From Spirochaetia bacterium (GTDB lineage Bacteria > Spirochaetota > Spirochaetia > Treponematales > Treponemataceae), in NCBI GenBank assembly GCA_900769975.1, contig CAAGIR010000085.1, forward strand, positions 55,508 to 119,507: a stretch of 64,000 nucleotides of DNA, in the 5' to 3' direction. Below, in pieces: positions 56,091 through 63,884 of the stretch; the first letter of the stretch is position 1, and every line of letters begins with the position of its first letter. The notes beneath the pieces were generated by a model, which was not told the origin of the DNA, made no database searches, and saw only the letters and a program-made list of their open reading frames with translations. A program made the translations under genes and the position numbers.

Positions 56091-57536
56091 TTATTTTTTC
56101 CAATAATTCGGGAACAGGAAAATGAGCATTGTGTAAAGTTCAAGTCGTCCTGCTAGCATGGCAAAAGAATACCAGTATTTTACAAAAGACGGTAAAAACG
56201 CATAATTTTGAGACGGTCCAAGTAATCCGAATGCCGGTCCGATATTTCCTACCATAGATAACGCTCCTGTAAAAGAACTGAATAAATCCAAATTTCCGAG
56301 GCAGCCTACAAGCATTGTTGCAAAAATCAACATTAAATACAGTATTATAAATGCGGCAACATTAAATACTATATCTTTTCTGCCCACTTTGCTGTTTAAT
56401 CTAATAGAAAAAACACCATGAGGATGGAGCATTCTCTTTGCTTCGTTATTAAGCTGCTTTGTAAGGATTACCCAGCGTATTACTTTTATGCCGCCTGCCG
56501 TTGACCCAGAACATCCGCCTATGAAAAACAGCAGAAAAATCCAGAATTGTGTGGAATTTGGCCATAAAGCAAAATCTGCGGTGGCAAATCCTGTTGTAGA
56601 TAGTATGGAAACTACCTGAAATGAAGCATAACGCAGAGATTTTCCAAATGTGCCGTAAGTCTGTAATAAGGATAAAGTTGTCATCAGAATGAAAAAAACA
56701 ACTATGCCGACGTAAACTTTTAGTTCTGAATTATTTTTTACTTCGGTGAAATTACGTTGAATCAGATAATAATAAAGGCTGAAGTTTATTCCTGCAAGGA
56801 ACATAAAAACTGTTATGATTACATCTATGGATAAAGAGTTGTACGCTCCGACAGATGCTGACTTGGTAGAAAACCCGCCTGTTCCAAGAGTTGCAAATGA
56901 ATGTGAAAGTGCATCTATAAAATCCATTCCTGCGAGTTTTAACAGTATTGTTTCCAAAATGGTGAAGGCAGCATAAATGAGCCACAAAACTTTTGCCGTT
57001 GTCGTAATTCGGGCAGTTACTTTTCCTTTTTCTGGACCTGTTGTTTCCGCCTTTATCAACTGAAAACCGCCTACGCCAAGCAAAGGTAAAAGTGCAACGG
57101 TAAGCGTAACAATTCCCATACCGCCAAGCCAATGTGTCAGACAGCGAAGCATATTAATACTACGGGGAACGGTGTCTATATCTGTAAGAATGGTTGCTCC
57201 TGTGGTGGTAAATCCGCTTACACTTTCAAAAAATGAATTTACATACGGGCCGAACACACCGCAACAATGCATGGGAATAGATGCCATGACGCTCGCAACA
57301 ATCCAGCATAACGCTACAATCAAAAAAGTTTGACGTATTGTCATCTGATATTTTATTTTTCTGGAAGGAATGTTTATCGCAATAAAAAGGACAAAACTTA
57401 CTGCCATAGGAATTAAAAAAGAGGGCAATAATTGTGTTTCGTTACAGTAGATTGCTACGGCGACTGGTATAATGAATGTTCCTCCAACTATTACAGCGAG
57501 AATGGACACTATTTTGAGCAAAATGATAAAAAACAT
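56091..57536 (-). CDS. trkH: Potassium uptake channel subunit TrkH/KtrB type
   Basis: This 481-residue membrane protein has four M1-P-M2 pore repeats. The filter segments are SVSGFTTTGATIL, SFATLGTGGFSTKS, SILSTTGFATADF and ALSMVGNIGPAFG, each with the single Gly typical of the superfamily. It moves K+ with its regulatory partner TrkA, whose stop codon overlaps its ATG (TAATG). The C-terminal GRLELYTMLIFLFPNYW is typical of TrkH. Confidence 0.94.
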   Translation of the reverse strand: MFFIILLKIVSILAVIVGGTFIIPVAVAIYCNETQLLPSFLIPMAVSFVLFIAINIPSRKIKYQMTIRQTFLIVALCWIVASVMASIPMHCCGVFGPYVNSFFESVSGFTTTGATILTDIDTVPRSINMLRCLTHWLGGMGIVTLTVALLPLLGVGGFQLIKAETTGPEKGKVTARITTTAKVLWLIYAAFTILETILLKLAGMDFIDALSHSFATLGTGGFSTKSASVGAYNSLSIDVIITVFMFLAGINFSLYYYLIQRNFTEVKNNSELKVYVGIVVFFILMTTLSLLQTYGTFGKSLRYASFQVVSILSTTGFATADFALWPNSTQFWIFLLFFIGGCSGSTAGGIKVIRWVILTKQLNNEAKRMLHPHGVFSIRLNSKVGRKDIVFNVAAFIILYLMLIFATMLVGCLGNLDLFSSFTGALSMVGNIGPAFGLLGPSQNYAFLPSFVKYWYSFAMLAGRLELYTMLIFLFPNYWKK

Positions 57537-58987
57537 TATTCTGTACTTCCTGAAAAATAAGACAACACTTTTTTGCTGTTGTCAGATTTTGTAATTAAAA
57601 CTAGGTGACTGCCTGCCGTAATTGTGGTGTTTCCGTTTACAATTTCATAAGATTCGGCATCTTTTGTTTTTATCATAAGAACGAGGAAATTTCCTGCGTC
57701 GGCTATTTCCTTTAATTGTTTTCCTATGATTTTTGAGTTTTCTGTAATTTCACATTCAACAACTTCCAGTTCGCCTGTTGTAACGGTGTGTATTTCTTTA
57801 ACAGATTTTCCGCGAAGATGACTCATAATGGAATCAACAACAACATCTCTCAAAGGAACAGGAACATCAATTCCAAGTTTTTTGGCAATTTCGCCAAATG
57901 CAGCACTGGAAACAAGGCTGATTGACTGCAGCACCCCAAGCGATTCTAAATATGCCGCCAGAACCATATTCACTTCGTGATTATGAGTAGCACAAATCGC
58001 TAAATCAAAAGACGTAATGCCTTCTTCACGCAAAAAAGCAGCATCCGAAGCATCTGCACGCATTACTCTGGCTTCTGGGAAACGTTCCGATGCAATTTTT
58101 GTAAGTTCATCATTTGAATCAATAATCACAAAGTCTTGTGCATGACGGCTTGTAAAACGTGATGTAAATTTAAACAGATTTGTAAAGGAAGTTTTTTGCG
58201 GTTTGATGAGTTTTTCTGCAATTATTGTACCGATTCGTCCAGCACCAATTAATACAATTTTTTTGATTTCCTTCTGTTTTGCACCACATAAATCTGAAAT
58301 AACGGAAATGTCTTTTTTATCGAGCAAAACACCAATTGTATTTCCTTCATGCAATACTGTTTCGCCCGACGGTAACGAAGTAATTCCTTTTTTTTCGACA
58401 TAAGAAACGAGAAAATGAATATCTGTTTTTGTCCTGATATTTTTGAGCGCAATTCCGTCAAACGGACTGTTTTTTCCTACAGAAAAACGAGCTATCACAA
58501 AATCTGAATTATTAAAAGAAAGGACGTTTCCTATTGCACCGCTTTCTACAGCCTGAACAATTGCGTCGGCAGCTTCGACATCGGGGTGAATCATATAATC
58601 TATGCCGTATAAAGGGCGTTTATTTGATGTATTTTCTACAGAGTGTTTTTTCTGGGCCGCAGCAGTGTTCACATAGTAAGCATAATTTCGTACACGTGCA
58701 ATTTTAAGGATTTCTGGATAAACTGCATCTACAAGCGAACAGGTTATCATATTTACTTCATCAGAAGAAGTTACACAGACAAGAGCATCGGCTTTTGCGA
58801 TACCAGCATTTTCAAGCGTTTCCAGATTATTTCCATCAGCACAAGTGATGGTACAATCCAGCTGATTTGAAGCATGGCGCACAACATCTTCATCATTATC
58901 AATTATCGTAACTTGATTTCGTTCATTAATGAGAAGTTTTGCCAGCTGTACGCCTGTAAAACCAGCCCCTACGATTACAATTTTCAT
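57536..58987 (-). CDS. trkA: Potassium transport regulatory protein TrkA
   Basis: This 483-residue cytoplasmic protein has two RCK units. The first starts MKIVIVGAGFTGVQLAKLL (NAD-binding GxGxxG, with a TrkA_C domain ending near 225); the second starts KKIVLIGAGRIGTIIAEKLI near 235. It gates TrkH according to nucleotide. The ATG at 58987 is chosen: it gives the family start, and a -10 box ends 6 nt upstream. The gene follows the ECF S component by 20 nt and overlaps trkH. Confidence 0.94.
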   Translation of the reverse strand: MKIVIVGAGFTGVQLAKLLINERNQVTIIDNDEDVVRHASNQLDCTITCADGNNLETLENAGIAKADALVCVTSSDEVNMITCSLVDAVYPEILKIARVRNYAYYVNTAAAQKKHSVENTSNKRPLYGIDYMIHPDVEAADAIVQAVESGAIGNVLSFNNSDFVIARFSVGKNSPFDGIALKNIRTKTDIHFLVSYVEKKGITSLPSGETVLHEGNTIGVLLDKKDISVISDLCGAKQKEIKKIVLIGAGRIGTIIAEKLIKPQKTSFTNLFKFTSRFTSRHAQDFVIIDSNDELTKIASERFPEARVMRADASDAAFLREEGITSFDLAICATHNHEVNMVLAAYLESLGVLQSISLVSSAAFGEIAKKLGIDVPVPLRDVVVDSIMSHLRGKSVKEIHTVTTGELEVVECEITENSKIIGKQLKEIADAGNFLVLMIKTKDAESYEIVNGNTTITAGSHLVLITKSDNSKKVLSYFSGSTE

Positions 58988-58993
58988 AGGGAC

Positions 58994-59022
58994 ATTATAC
59001 AAAAAAACTACTCTTGAGACAA
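58994..59022 (-). promoter_or_regulatory. Promoter abutting the trkA start (leaderless type), overlapping the end of the upstream gene
   Basis: On the minus strand TTGTCT (59022-59017), a 17-bp spacer and TATAAT (58999-58994) end 6 nt before the ATG. The -35 box lies inside the last codons of the ECF S component gene. Confidence 0.7.
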
Positions 59023-59640
59023 CTTAGACTTTTGTTTTTCCGCAATAAATAACGCAGTATAAACAAGGGCCGCAACAACAAGCGAAGAAACTGCTTCCAG
59101 AATTTCGCTAGGCAATCCTACAAGAATTACTCCCAAATATCCTGTTCCTGCCATTCCTATTTTTTCAAGTGCAGAACGAATACCTGTTCCGTCAAAAATG
59201 AAAATACAGCCGTAAACCATAAAAGTGTGAGCCATCGTTGCAACAAATCCTGTAATTCCTGCAGAAACGGCTTTTGGCATTTTTGGAATAAAATTCAAGA
59301 GATTCCAGATGCCCCACGCGACAAACCCCAAAAGCATTCTAGGCAAAACAGAACAGAAAGGATTTACAAAAATAGGATCAAGAATTCCACTAGGACTCAT
59401 TGCAGCCATAATAAGCGACATTAATCCCATTACAAAACCTGAAAAAATACCGCCAGTAATACCCGTCATCATAGCACAAAGAATTACAGGAATCTGCAAA
59501 ATTGTGATGGAAACAGTAGGACTAAAAGCAATAAATCCCAATCTTGTGATAGTTAAAACGATGATTAATGCACTAAAAACTCCAGTAAGTGCAATTTTTT
59601 TATTTCTATTTAATGCAAGTGTTGTTTCTTTTAGACTCAT
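59008..59640 (-). CDS. ECF transporter S component, probably for pantothenate
   Basis: This 210-residue membrane protein has five or six hydrophobic helices and the S-component features KKIALTGVFSALIIVLTI at the start (with the Ala-rich helix 1 that meets the T component) and GGIFSGFVMGLMSLI. S components capture a vitamin for a shared EcfAAT module. It directly follows coaX, which suggests pantothenate (PanT-like), but RibU-like riboflavin binding cannot be excluded. CGAGGAAAAA precedes the ATG. Confidence 0.75.
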   Translation of the reverse strand: MSLKETTLALNRNKKIALTGVFSALIIVLTITRLGFIAFSPTVSITILQIPVILCAMMTGITGGIFSGFVMGLMSLIMAAMSPSGILDPIFVNPFCSVLPRMLLGFVAWGIWNLLNFIPKMPKAVSAGITGFVATMAHTFMVYGCIFIFDGTGIRSALEKIGMAGTGYLGVILVGLPSEILEAVSSLVVAALVYTALFIAEKQKSKLSQE

Positions 59641-59778
59641 TTTTTCCTCGAATATAATTTTTTTTTACGATTTTTCCGTATAATTTGAAAGTAAATGGTA
59701 ATTTTGGAAAACTGTCCGCCAGCTCATTTTTTCAAGCACAGAACTATCAAGCATAGTCAGAATAGCCAGTTAATACAT

Positions 59779-60546
59779 TTAATTCAGTTCGATGGCACGC
59801 TTTACACCCAGCAAAACAAGCTCTGGAACAATCTGATTGAAGATACCGTAATCGGCAAACACTTTTGCAAATCCTCCTGTCCCAAGAATAAACGGTTTTT
59901 TACCATTAAAAACTTTTTTTTCATAGATGTACGAAATTTCTTTGATAGCGCCCGCATGACCGTAGTATAAACCCACCTGAATCGCTTCCGTTGTAGTAGA
60001 ACCAAACACTTTTTGAGGTTTAGCAATTTCAACAGACGGAAGTTTTGCCGTTCCCGTTGCAAGCGCATCCACAGAAATTTTCAAACCAGGCAAAATAGAG
60101 CCGCCTAAAAACTCATTATTGCTGGACACAAGTTCAAGCGTAGTAGCCGTCCCCAAATCAACAATAATCATATCAGTATTCGGATGCAAACTCACACCAC
60201 CCATAGCCGCCGAAATTAAATCAGCACCAATTTCTTTAGGATTAGGATATTTTAATTTAAGCCCAGTTTTAATGCCAGCCTGCACAAAAAGAGGCTCACA
60301 ATTAAGATATTTAGAGCATGCACTAGCCATAGAATAATTAACAGTAGGAACAACGCTGCACACCCCCACCCTTTCAATTTTTTTCCAATCAAAACCATTT
60401 TCAGACAAAACAGTCCTGAAAAAAATACCGATTTCGTCCGAACTCGAATGAATGTTAGTTTCCTTTCTAAACTGTAAAACAAGTTTTTCGCCATCAAAAA
60501 GGCCACAAGTAGTAGAAGTATTTCCAATGTCAACCGTTAAAATCAT
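59779..60546 (-). CDS. coaX: Type III pantothenate kinase
   Basis: This 255-residue ASKHA-fold kinase phosphorylates pantothenate, the first step to coenzyme A. It begins MILTVDIGNTSTTCGLFDGE (ATP phosphate loop), then has GADLISAAMG, and IVDLGTATTLELV with the catalytic Asp. The ATG at 60546 is the family start; upstream in-frame codons are not family-like. There is no clear ribosome site. An S component follows after 138 nt. Confidence 0.93.
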   Translation of the reverse strand: MILTVDIGNTSTTCGLFDGEKLVLQFRKETNIHSSSDEIGIFFRTVLSENGFDWKKIERVGVCSVVPTVNYSMASACSKYLNCEPLFVQAGIKTGLKLKYPNPKEIGADLISAAMGGVSLHPNTDMIIVDLGTATTLELVSSNNEFLGGSILPGLKISVDALATGTAKLPSVEIAKPQKVFGSTTTEAIQVGLYYGHAGAIKEISYIYEKKVFNGKKPFILGTGGFAKVFADYGIFNQIVPELVLLGVKRAIELN

Positions 60547-60919
60547 AGAGAAAAATCCATTTATAAATTTTGAATAAATTGACAGCCAGAGAATTACCCG
60601 TAAAAGCCCCAGAAAAGCACCCGTAAAAGTACATTTGTGCAAAACTTTTAAGAATAAACAGCAATCAACACAACAATAATTTGGAAAACCCCAAAAAAGA
60701 CCAGATTAAACAAAAAATCAATTTCTAAAAAGCATAGTACCTGTCCTCCGGATCAAGTCTTACAAAGAAGAGCGTAATTTTTTTTGAATCAATTCCACAA
60801 GGGTAACTGTTCACAAATAACAATAACAGATTATGACATTTTTGTCAATTTTGTCGAAGTGTTGTGTAAAATATTGAGGGAAGTACTAACCAAAGTATTT
60901 ACAAAAATAGCGGGCATAA

Positions 60920-61050
60920 CATTTCCCAGTCGCCTTTCACTGCTCGCCTGTTCGGCTCGGTCCTTCGGACTCGGGCTAACGCCCGCCAGTTCAAGCCTCG
61001 GCACGCCGTTTCACCTAAAACCCTGCACATCACGCACCCAGCTGGCGACA
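60920..61050. repeat. Dispersed GC-rich repeat, copy B
   Basis: This copy has the same blocks and order as copy A (CCCAGTCGCCTTTCA, TTCGGCTCGGTCCTTCGGAC, TTCAAGCCTCGG, ACGCCGTTTCA), ending CAGCTGGCGACA. It is followed by about 100 unrelated bases up to a plus-strand terminator. The remainder of the 60547-61217 gap is AT-rich and gene-free. Confidence 0.8.
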
Positions 61051-61163
61051 ACAACACAAGCAGAGACACCCTGGAGTGTTGGTTGGGATTTGTGGGAGCA
61101 TCGCATTTAGGTGGCTGGGAGGTCCCGAAACTGGTTCGGGGAGTGATGTACAAAGTTCGAGGT

Positions 61164-61212
61164 GACACCCCTGTGACTAGGTGACATAACAGTTCAGGGG
61201 TGTCATTTTTTT
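61164..61212 (+). terminator. Plus-strand terminator with no visible plus-strand gene
   Basis: GACACCCCTG (61164-61173) and CAGGGGTGTC (61195-61204) pair perfectly over 10 bp, then ATTTTTTT. It points away from coaX and toward the end of cysK, so it would stop a plus-strand transcript of unknown origin. Confidence 0.7.
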
Positions 61213-61217
61213 AGGGT

Positions 61218-62150
61218 TTATTCTGCAAATAGTGGTGTTGAAAGATATTTGTCGCCATTATCCGGTAACAGTACTACTATGTTTTTTCCTTTGCTTTCGG
61301 GGCGTTTTGCAACCTGGATTGCAGCACAAACTGCGGCTCCTGCCGAAATGCCCAGTAAAAAGCCTTCTTTTTTTGCAGTAATTTTTCCGTATTCAAAGGC
61401 TTCTTCATTTTCTACTGGAAGTACTTCATCGTACACTTTTGTGTCCAGAACCTGTGGTACAAATCCTGCTCCAATTCCTTGGATTTTGTGGGAACCTGCT
61501 GTTCCTTTGCTCAAAACTGGAGAAGAGGACGGTTCTACGGCAATTATTTTTACATCTGATTTTTTTGATTTAAGATATTGTCCTACACCTGTAATTGTTC
61601 CGCCTGTTCCAACTCCTGCTATAAAATAATCCACTTGTCCGTCTGTGTCTTCCCAAATTTCTGGGCCTGTTGATGCTATGTGTGCGGCTGGATTTGAAGG
61701 ATTAACAAACTGTCCTGCTATCCAACTGCCTGGAATTGTAGCGGCAAGTTCATCTGCTTTTGCGATTGCACCTTTCATTCCTTTGGAACCTTCTGTAAGA
61801 ACAAGTTCTGCACCATAGCCTTTCATAATCTGACGGCGTTCTACGGACATTGTTTCTGGCATTATTATGATGATTTTGTATCCTCGTGCTGCTGCAACTG
61901 AAGCCAGTCCTATACCTGTGTTTCCAGATGTTGGTTCGATGATTGTTGCTCCTGGTTTTAATATGCCAGCTTTTTCTGCTTCATCAATCATATTTTTTGC
62001 AATTCTGTCTTTTACACTTCCTGCCGGGTTGAAGTATTCAAGTTTTGCAAAAATTTTTGCATGTAAATCGTACTCTTTTTCTAAATGAGTAAGTTCCAAT
62101 AAAGGTGTGTGTCCAATTAACTGATCAATAGAAGTGTAAATCTTTGACAT
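61218..62150 (-). CDS. cysK: Cysteine synthase (O-acetylserine thiol-lyase)
   Basis: This 310-residue PLP enzyme makes cysteine from O-acetylserine and sulfide. The PLP lysine is in NPAGSVKDRIAKNM (about residue 42), TSGNTGIGLA is the substrate loop, and GTGGTITG holds the phosphate. ATG 62150 has TTGGAGGAATT upstream; an in-frame ATG ten codons earlier does not. It lies 190 bases after metY across a GC-rich island and probably shares its promoter. Confidence 0.96.
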   Translation of the reverse strand: MSKIYTSIDQLIGHTPLLELTHLEKEYDLHAKIFAKLEYFNPAGSVKDRIAKNMIDEAEKAGILKPGATIIEPTSGNTGIGLASVAAARGYKIIIIMPETMSVERRQIMKGYGAELVLTEGSKGMKGAIAKADELAATIPGSWIAGQFVNPSNPAAHIASTGPEIWEDTDGQVDYFIAGVGTGGTITGVGQYLKSKKSDVKIIAVEPSSSPVLSKGTAGSHKIQGIGAGFVPQVLDTKVYDEVLPVENEEAFEYGKITAKKEGFLLGISAGAAVCAAIQVAKRPESKGKNIVVLLPDNGDKYLSTPLFAE

Positions 62151-62194
62151 AATTCCTCCAAATATTTTTTTATTGTGCAAGGCACTTTTTTTTT

Positions 62195-62335
62195 CTGGTA
62201 ACGCTGCGTGAGCGCTGGGAAGGGCACCGTAGGTGGTCTCCGTAACGAAGCGTAGCGTAGTGAAGGAGACCGAGCGTTAGCAAGCCCTGGACATAGCGAC
62301 CCCCGAAGCATTGCGCAGGGGGACACGCCCGAAAT
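62195..62335. repeat. GC-rich island between metY and cysK
   Basis: GGTCTCC (62235-62241) and GGAGACC (62265-62271) form a stem around ACGAAGCGTAGCGTAGTGAA-like short repeats. It has no ribosome site or gene. It is similar in style to the islands near 34010 and 38290. Confidence 0.5.
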
Positions 62336-62339
62336 TTTA

Positions 62340-63623
62340 TTATATTGCATCAAATCCATTTTTGAGATCGTCGATTATGTCTTCATAATGTTCTGTTCCG
62401 ATGCTCAAACGGATTGTGCTTTGTGTAATTCCCTGGTCTGCAAGTTCTGCGTCTGTAAGCTGACTGTGCGTTGTTGTCGCCGGGTGAATTACTAATGATT
62501 TAACATCGGCAACATTTGCAAGCAAACTGAATATTTTTAGATTATCGATAAATTTCCAGGCTGCTTCTTTTCCGCCTTTTATTTCGAAGGTAAAGATTGA
62601 CGCTCCGCCATTTGGGAAATATTTTTCGTACAAAGCGTGATCTGGATGGTCTGGCAGCGATGGGTGATTTACTTTTTCTACTTTTGGGTGATTTTTTAAG
62701 AACTCTACGACTTTTTTTGTATTTTCTGCGTGGCGGTCGAGTCTTAATGACAATGTTTCTGTTCCCTGTAACAGCAAAAATGCGTTGAACGGGCTGATTG
62801 ATGCTCCCTGGTCGCGTAACAATATTGCTCTGATGTATGTTACAAATGCGGCTGGTCCTACTGCGTCGGCAAAACTTATTCCATGATAACTTGGGTTTGC
62901 ATCTGCGATGTTTGGATATTTTCCTGATTTTTTCCAGTCGAATTTTCCTGAATCTACGATTACGCCGCCTAATGTTGTTCCATGTCCGCCTATGAATTTT
63001 GTTGCTGAATGTACTACTACATCGGCTCCATGTTCTATTGGTTTTATAAAATATGGTGTGCCGAAGGTGTTGTCTATTACAACTGGCAGGCCATGTTTAT
63101 GTGCAATTTCTGCTATTGCGTCTATATCCGGGATATCTGAATTTGGATTTCCCAATGTTTCAAGATATATTGCTTTTGTATTTGGTTTGATTGCACTTTC
63201 TACTTCCTGCAAATCGTGTGCATTTACGAATGTGGTTTCTACTCCAAACTGTTTAAGTGTATGTGCCAGAAGATTGTAGGAACCACCGTAAATTGTTTTT
63301 TGTGAGACGATGTGGTCTCCTGCCTGTGCCAACGCTTCTATCGTATATGTAATTGCCGCCGCACCAGAGGCAACCGCCAAAGCCGCAACTCCTCCTTCCA
63401 GTGCTGCAATTCTTTTTTCAAAAACATCTTGTGTGGAATTTGTAAGTCTGCCATAAATGTTTCCTGCATCTGCAAGTCCAAAACGGTCTGCTGCATGTTT
63501 TGAATTGTGGAACACGTACGAGGTGGTCTGATAAATTGGTACTGCACGAGAATCTGTTGTAGGGTCTGCCTGTTCCTGTCCAACGTGTAATTGTAATGTT
63601 TCAAAATGTAATTGTTTTGCCAT
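62340..63623 (-). CDS. metY: O-acetylhomoserine sulfhydrylase
   Basis: This 427-residue PLP enzyme of the Cys/Met metabolism family makes homocysteine from O-acetylhomoserine and sulfide, feeding MetH. It starts LHFETLQLHVGQEQADPTTDSRAVPIYQTTSYVF and contains the PLP lysine in DVVVHSATKFIGGHGTTLGGV, both typical of MetY rather than MetB/MetC. GGAGG precedes the ATG at 63623. It is driven by the strong promoter at 63746-63774 with two operator-like sites. Confidence 0.94.
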   Translation of the reverse strand: MAKQLHFETLQLHVGQEQADPTTDSRAVPIYQTTSYVFHNSKHAADRFGLADAGNIYGRLTNSTQDVFEKRIAALEGGVAALAVASGAAAITYTIEALAQAGDHIVSQKTIYGGSYNLLAHTLKQFGVETTFVNAHDLQEVESAIKPNTKAIYLETLGNPNSDIPDIDAIAEIAHKHGLPVVIDNTFGTPYFIKPIEHGADVVVHSATKFIGGHGTTLGGVIVDSGKFDWKKSGKYPNIADANPSYHGISFADAVGPAAFVTYIRAILLRDQGASISPFNAFLLLQGTETLSLRLDRHAENTKKVVEFLKNHPKVEKVNHPSLPDHPDHALYEKYFPNGGASIFTFEIKGGKEAAWKFIDNLKIFSLLANVADVKSLVIHPATTTHSQLTDAELADQGITQSTIRLSIGTEHYEDIIDDLKNGFDAI

Positions 63624-63721
63624 AATGTTTCCTCCAGTAAATGTTTTTTTTTGCTTTTGTTTTTTGTTTTTTGTTTTCGCTGTGCATTTGCACACAAGAT
63701 AACACTTATTTTTGTTTTTTT

Positions 63722-63778
63722 CCTATCGTTTTAGTAGGTATTTAATTTATAATATTATATTCCTACTTTGTCAATAGG
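63722..63778 (-). promoter_or_regulatory. metY promoter with two identical-spacing palindromic operators
   Basis: On the minus strand TTGACA (63774-63769), a 17-bp spacer and TATAAA (63751-63746). CCTA-N9-TAGG occurs at 63722-63738, just past the predicted start, and again at 63762-63778, covering the -35 box. The centres are 40 bp apart. The shape resembles Rrf2-family (CymR/IscR) sites; the regulator itself is not in the window. Confidence 0.65.
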
Positions 63779-63802
63779 TTATTAAAAAATAATTTGATTT
63801 TT

Positions 63803-63872
63803 TTGGAGGGGAAAGCCTTCCCCTTGCTCCAGCCACTTTGTGTCTTACGCTACCCCTTCTCCTAGGGGGACG
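63803..63872. repeat. Three-hairpin dispersed element, copy 2
   Basis: This element starts GGGGAAAGCCTTCCCC, then has GCTACCCC and CTCCTAGGGGGA, the same layout as 46988-47072. The middle stem is less perfect. An IS3-like end begins 13 bases downstream. Confidence 0.65.
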
Positions 63873-63884
63873 CAACAAGTTGCT

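Noticed and set aside
60784..61168. Open frames on both strands across repeat copy B (108 and 89 codons)
   Set aside because: They follow the repeat sequence, are rich in Arg/Ser/Pro, match nothing known, and the same shadow frames appear over copy A.
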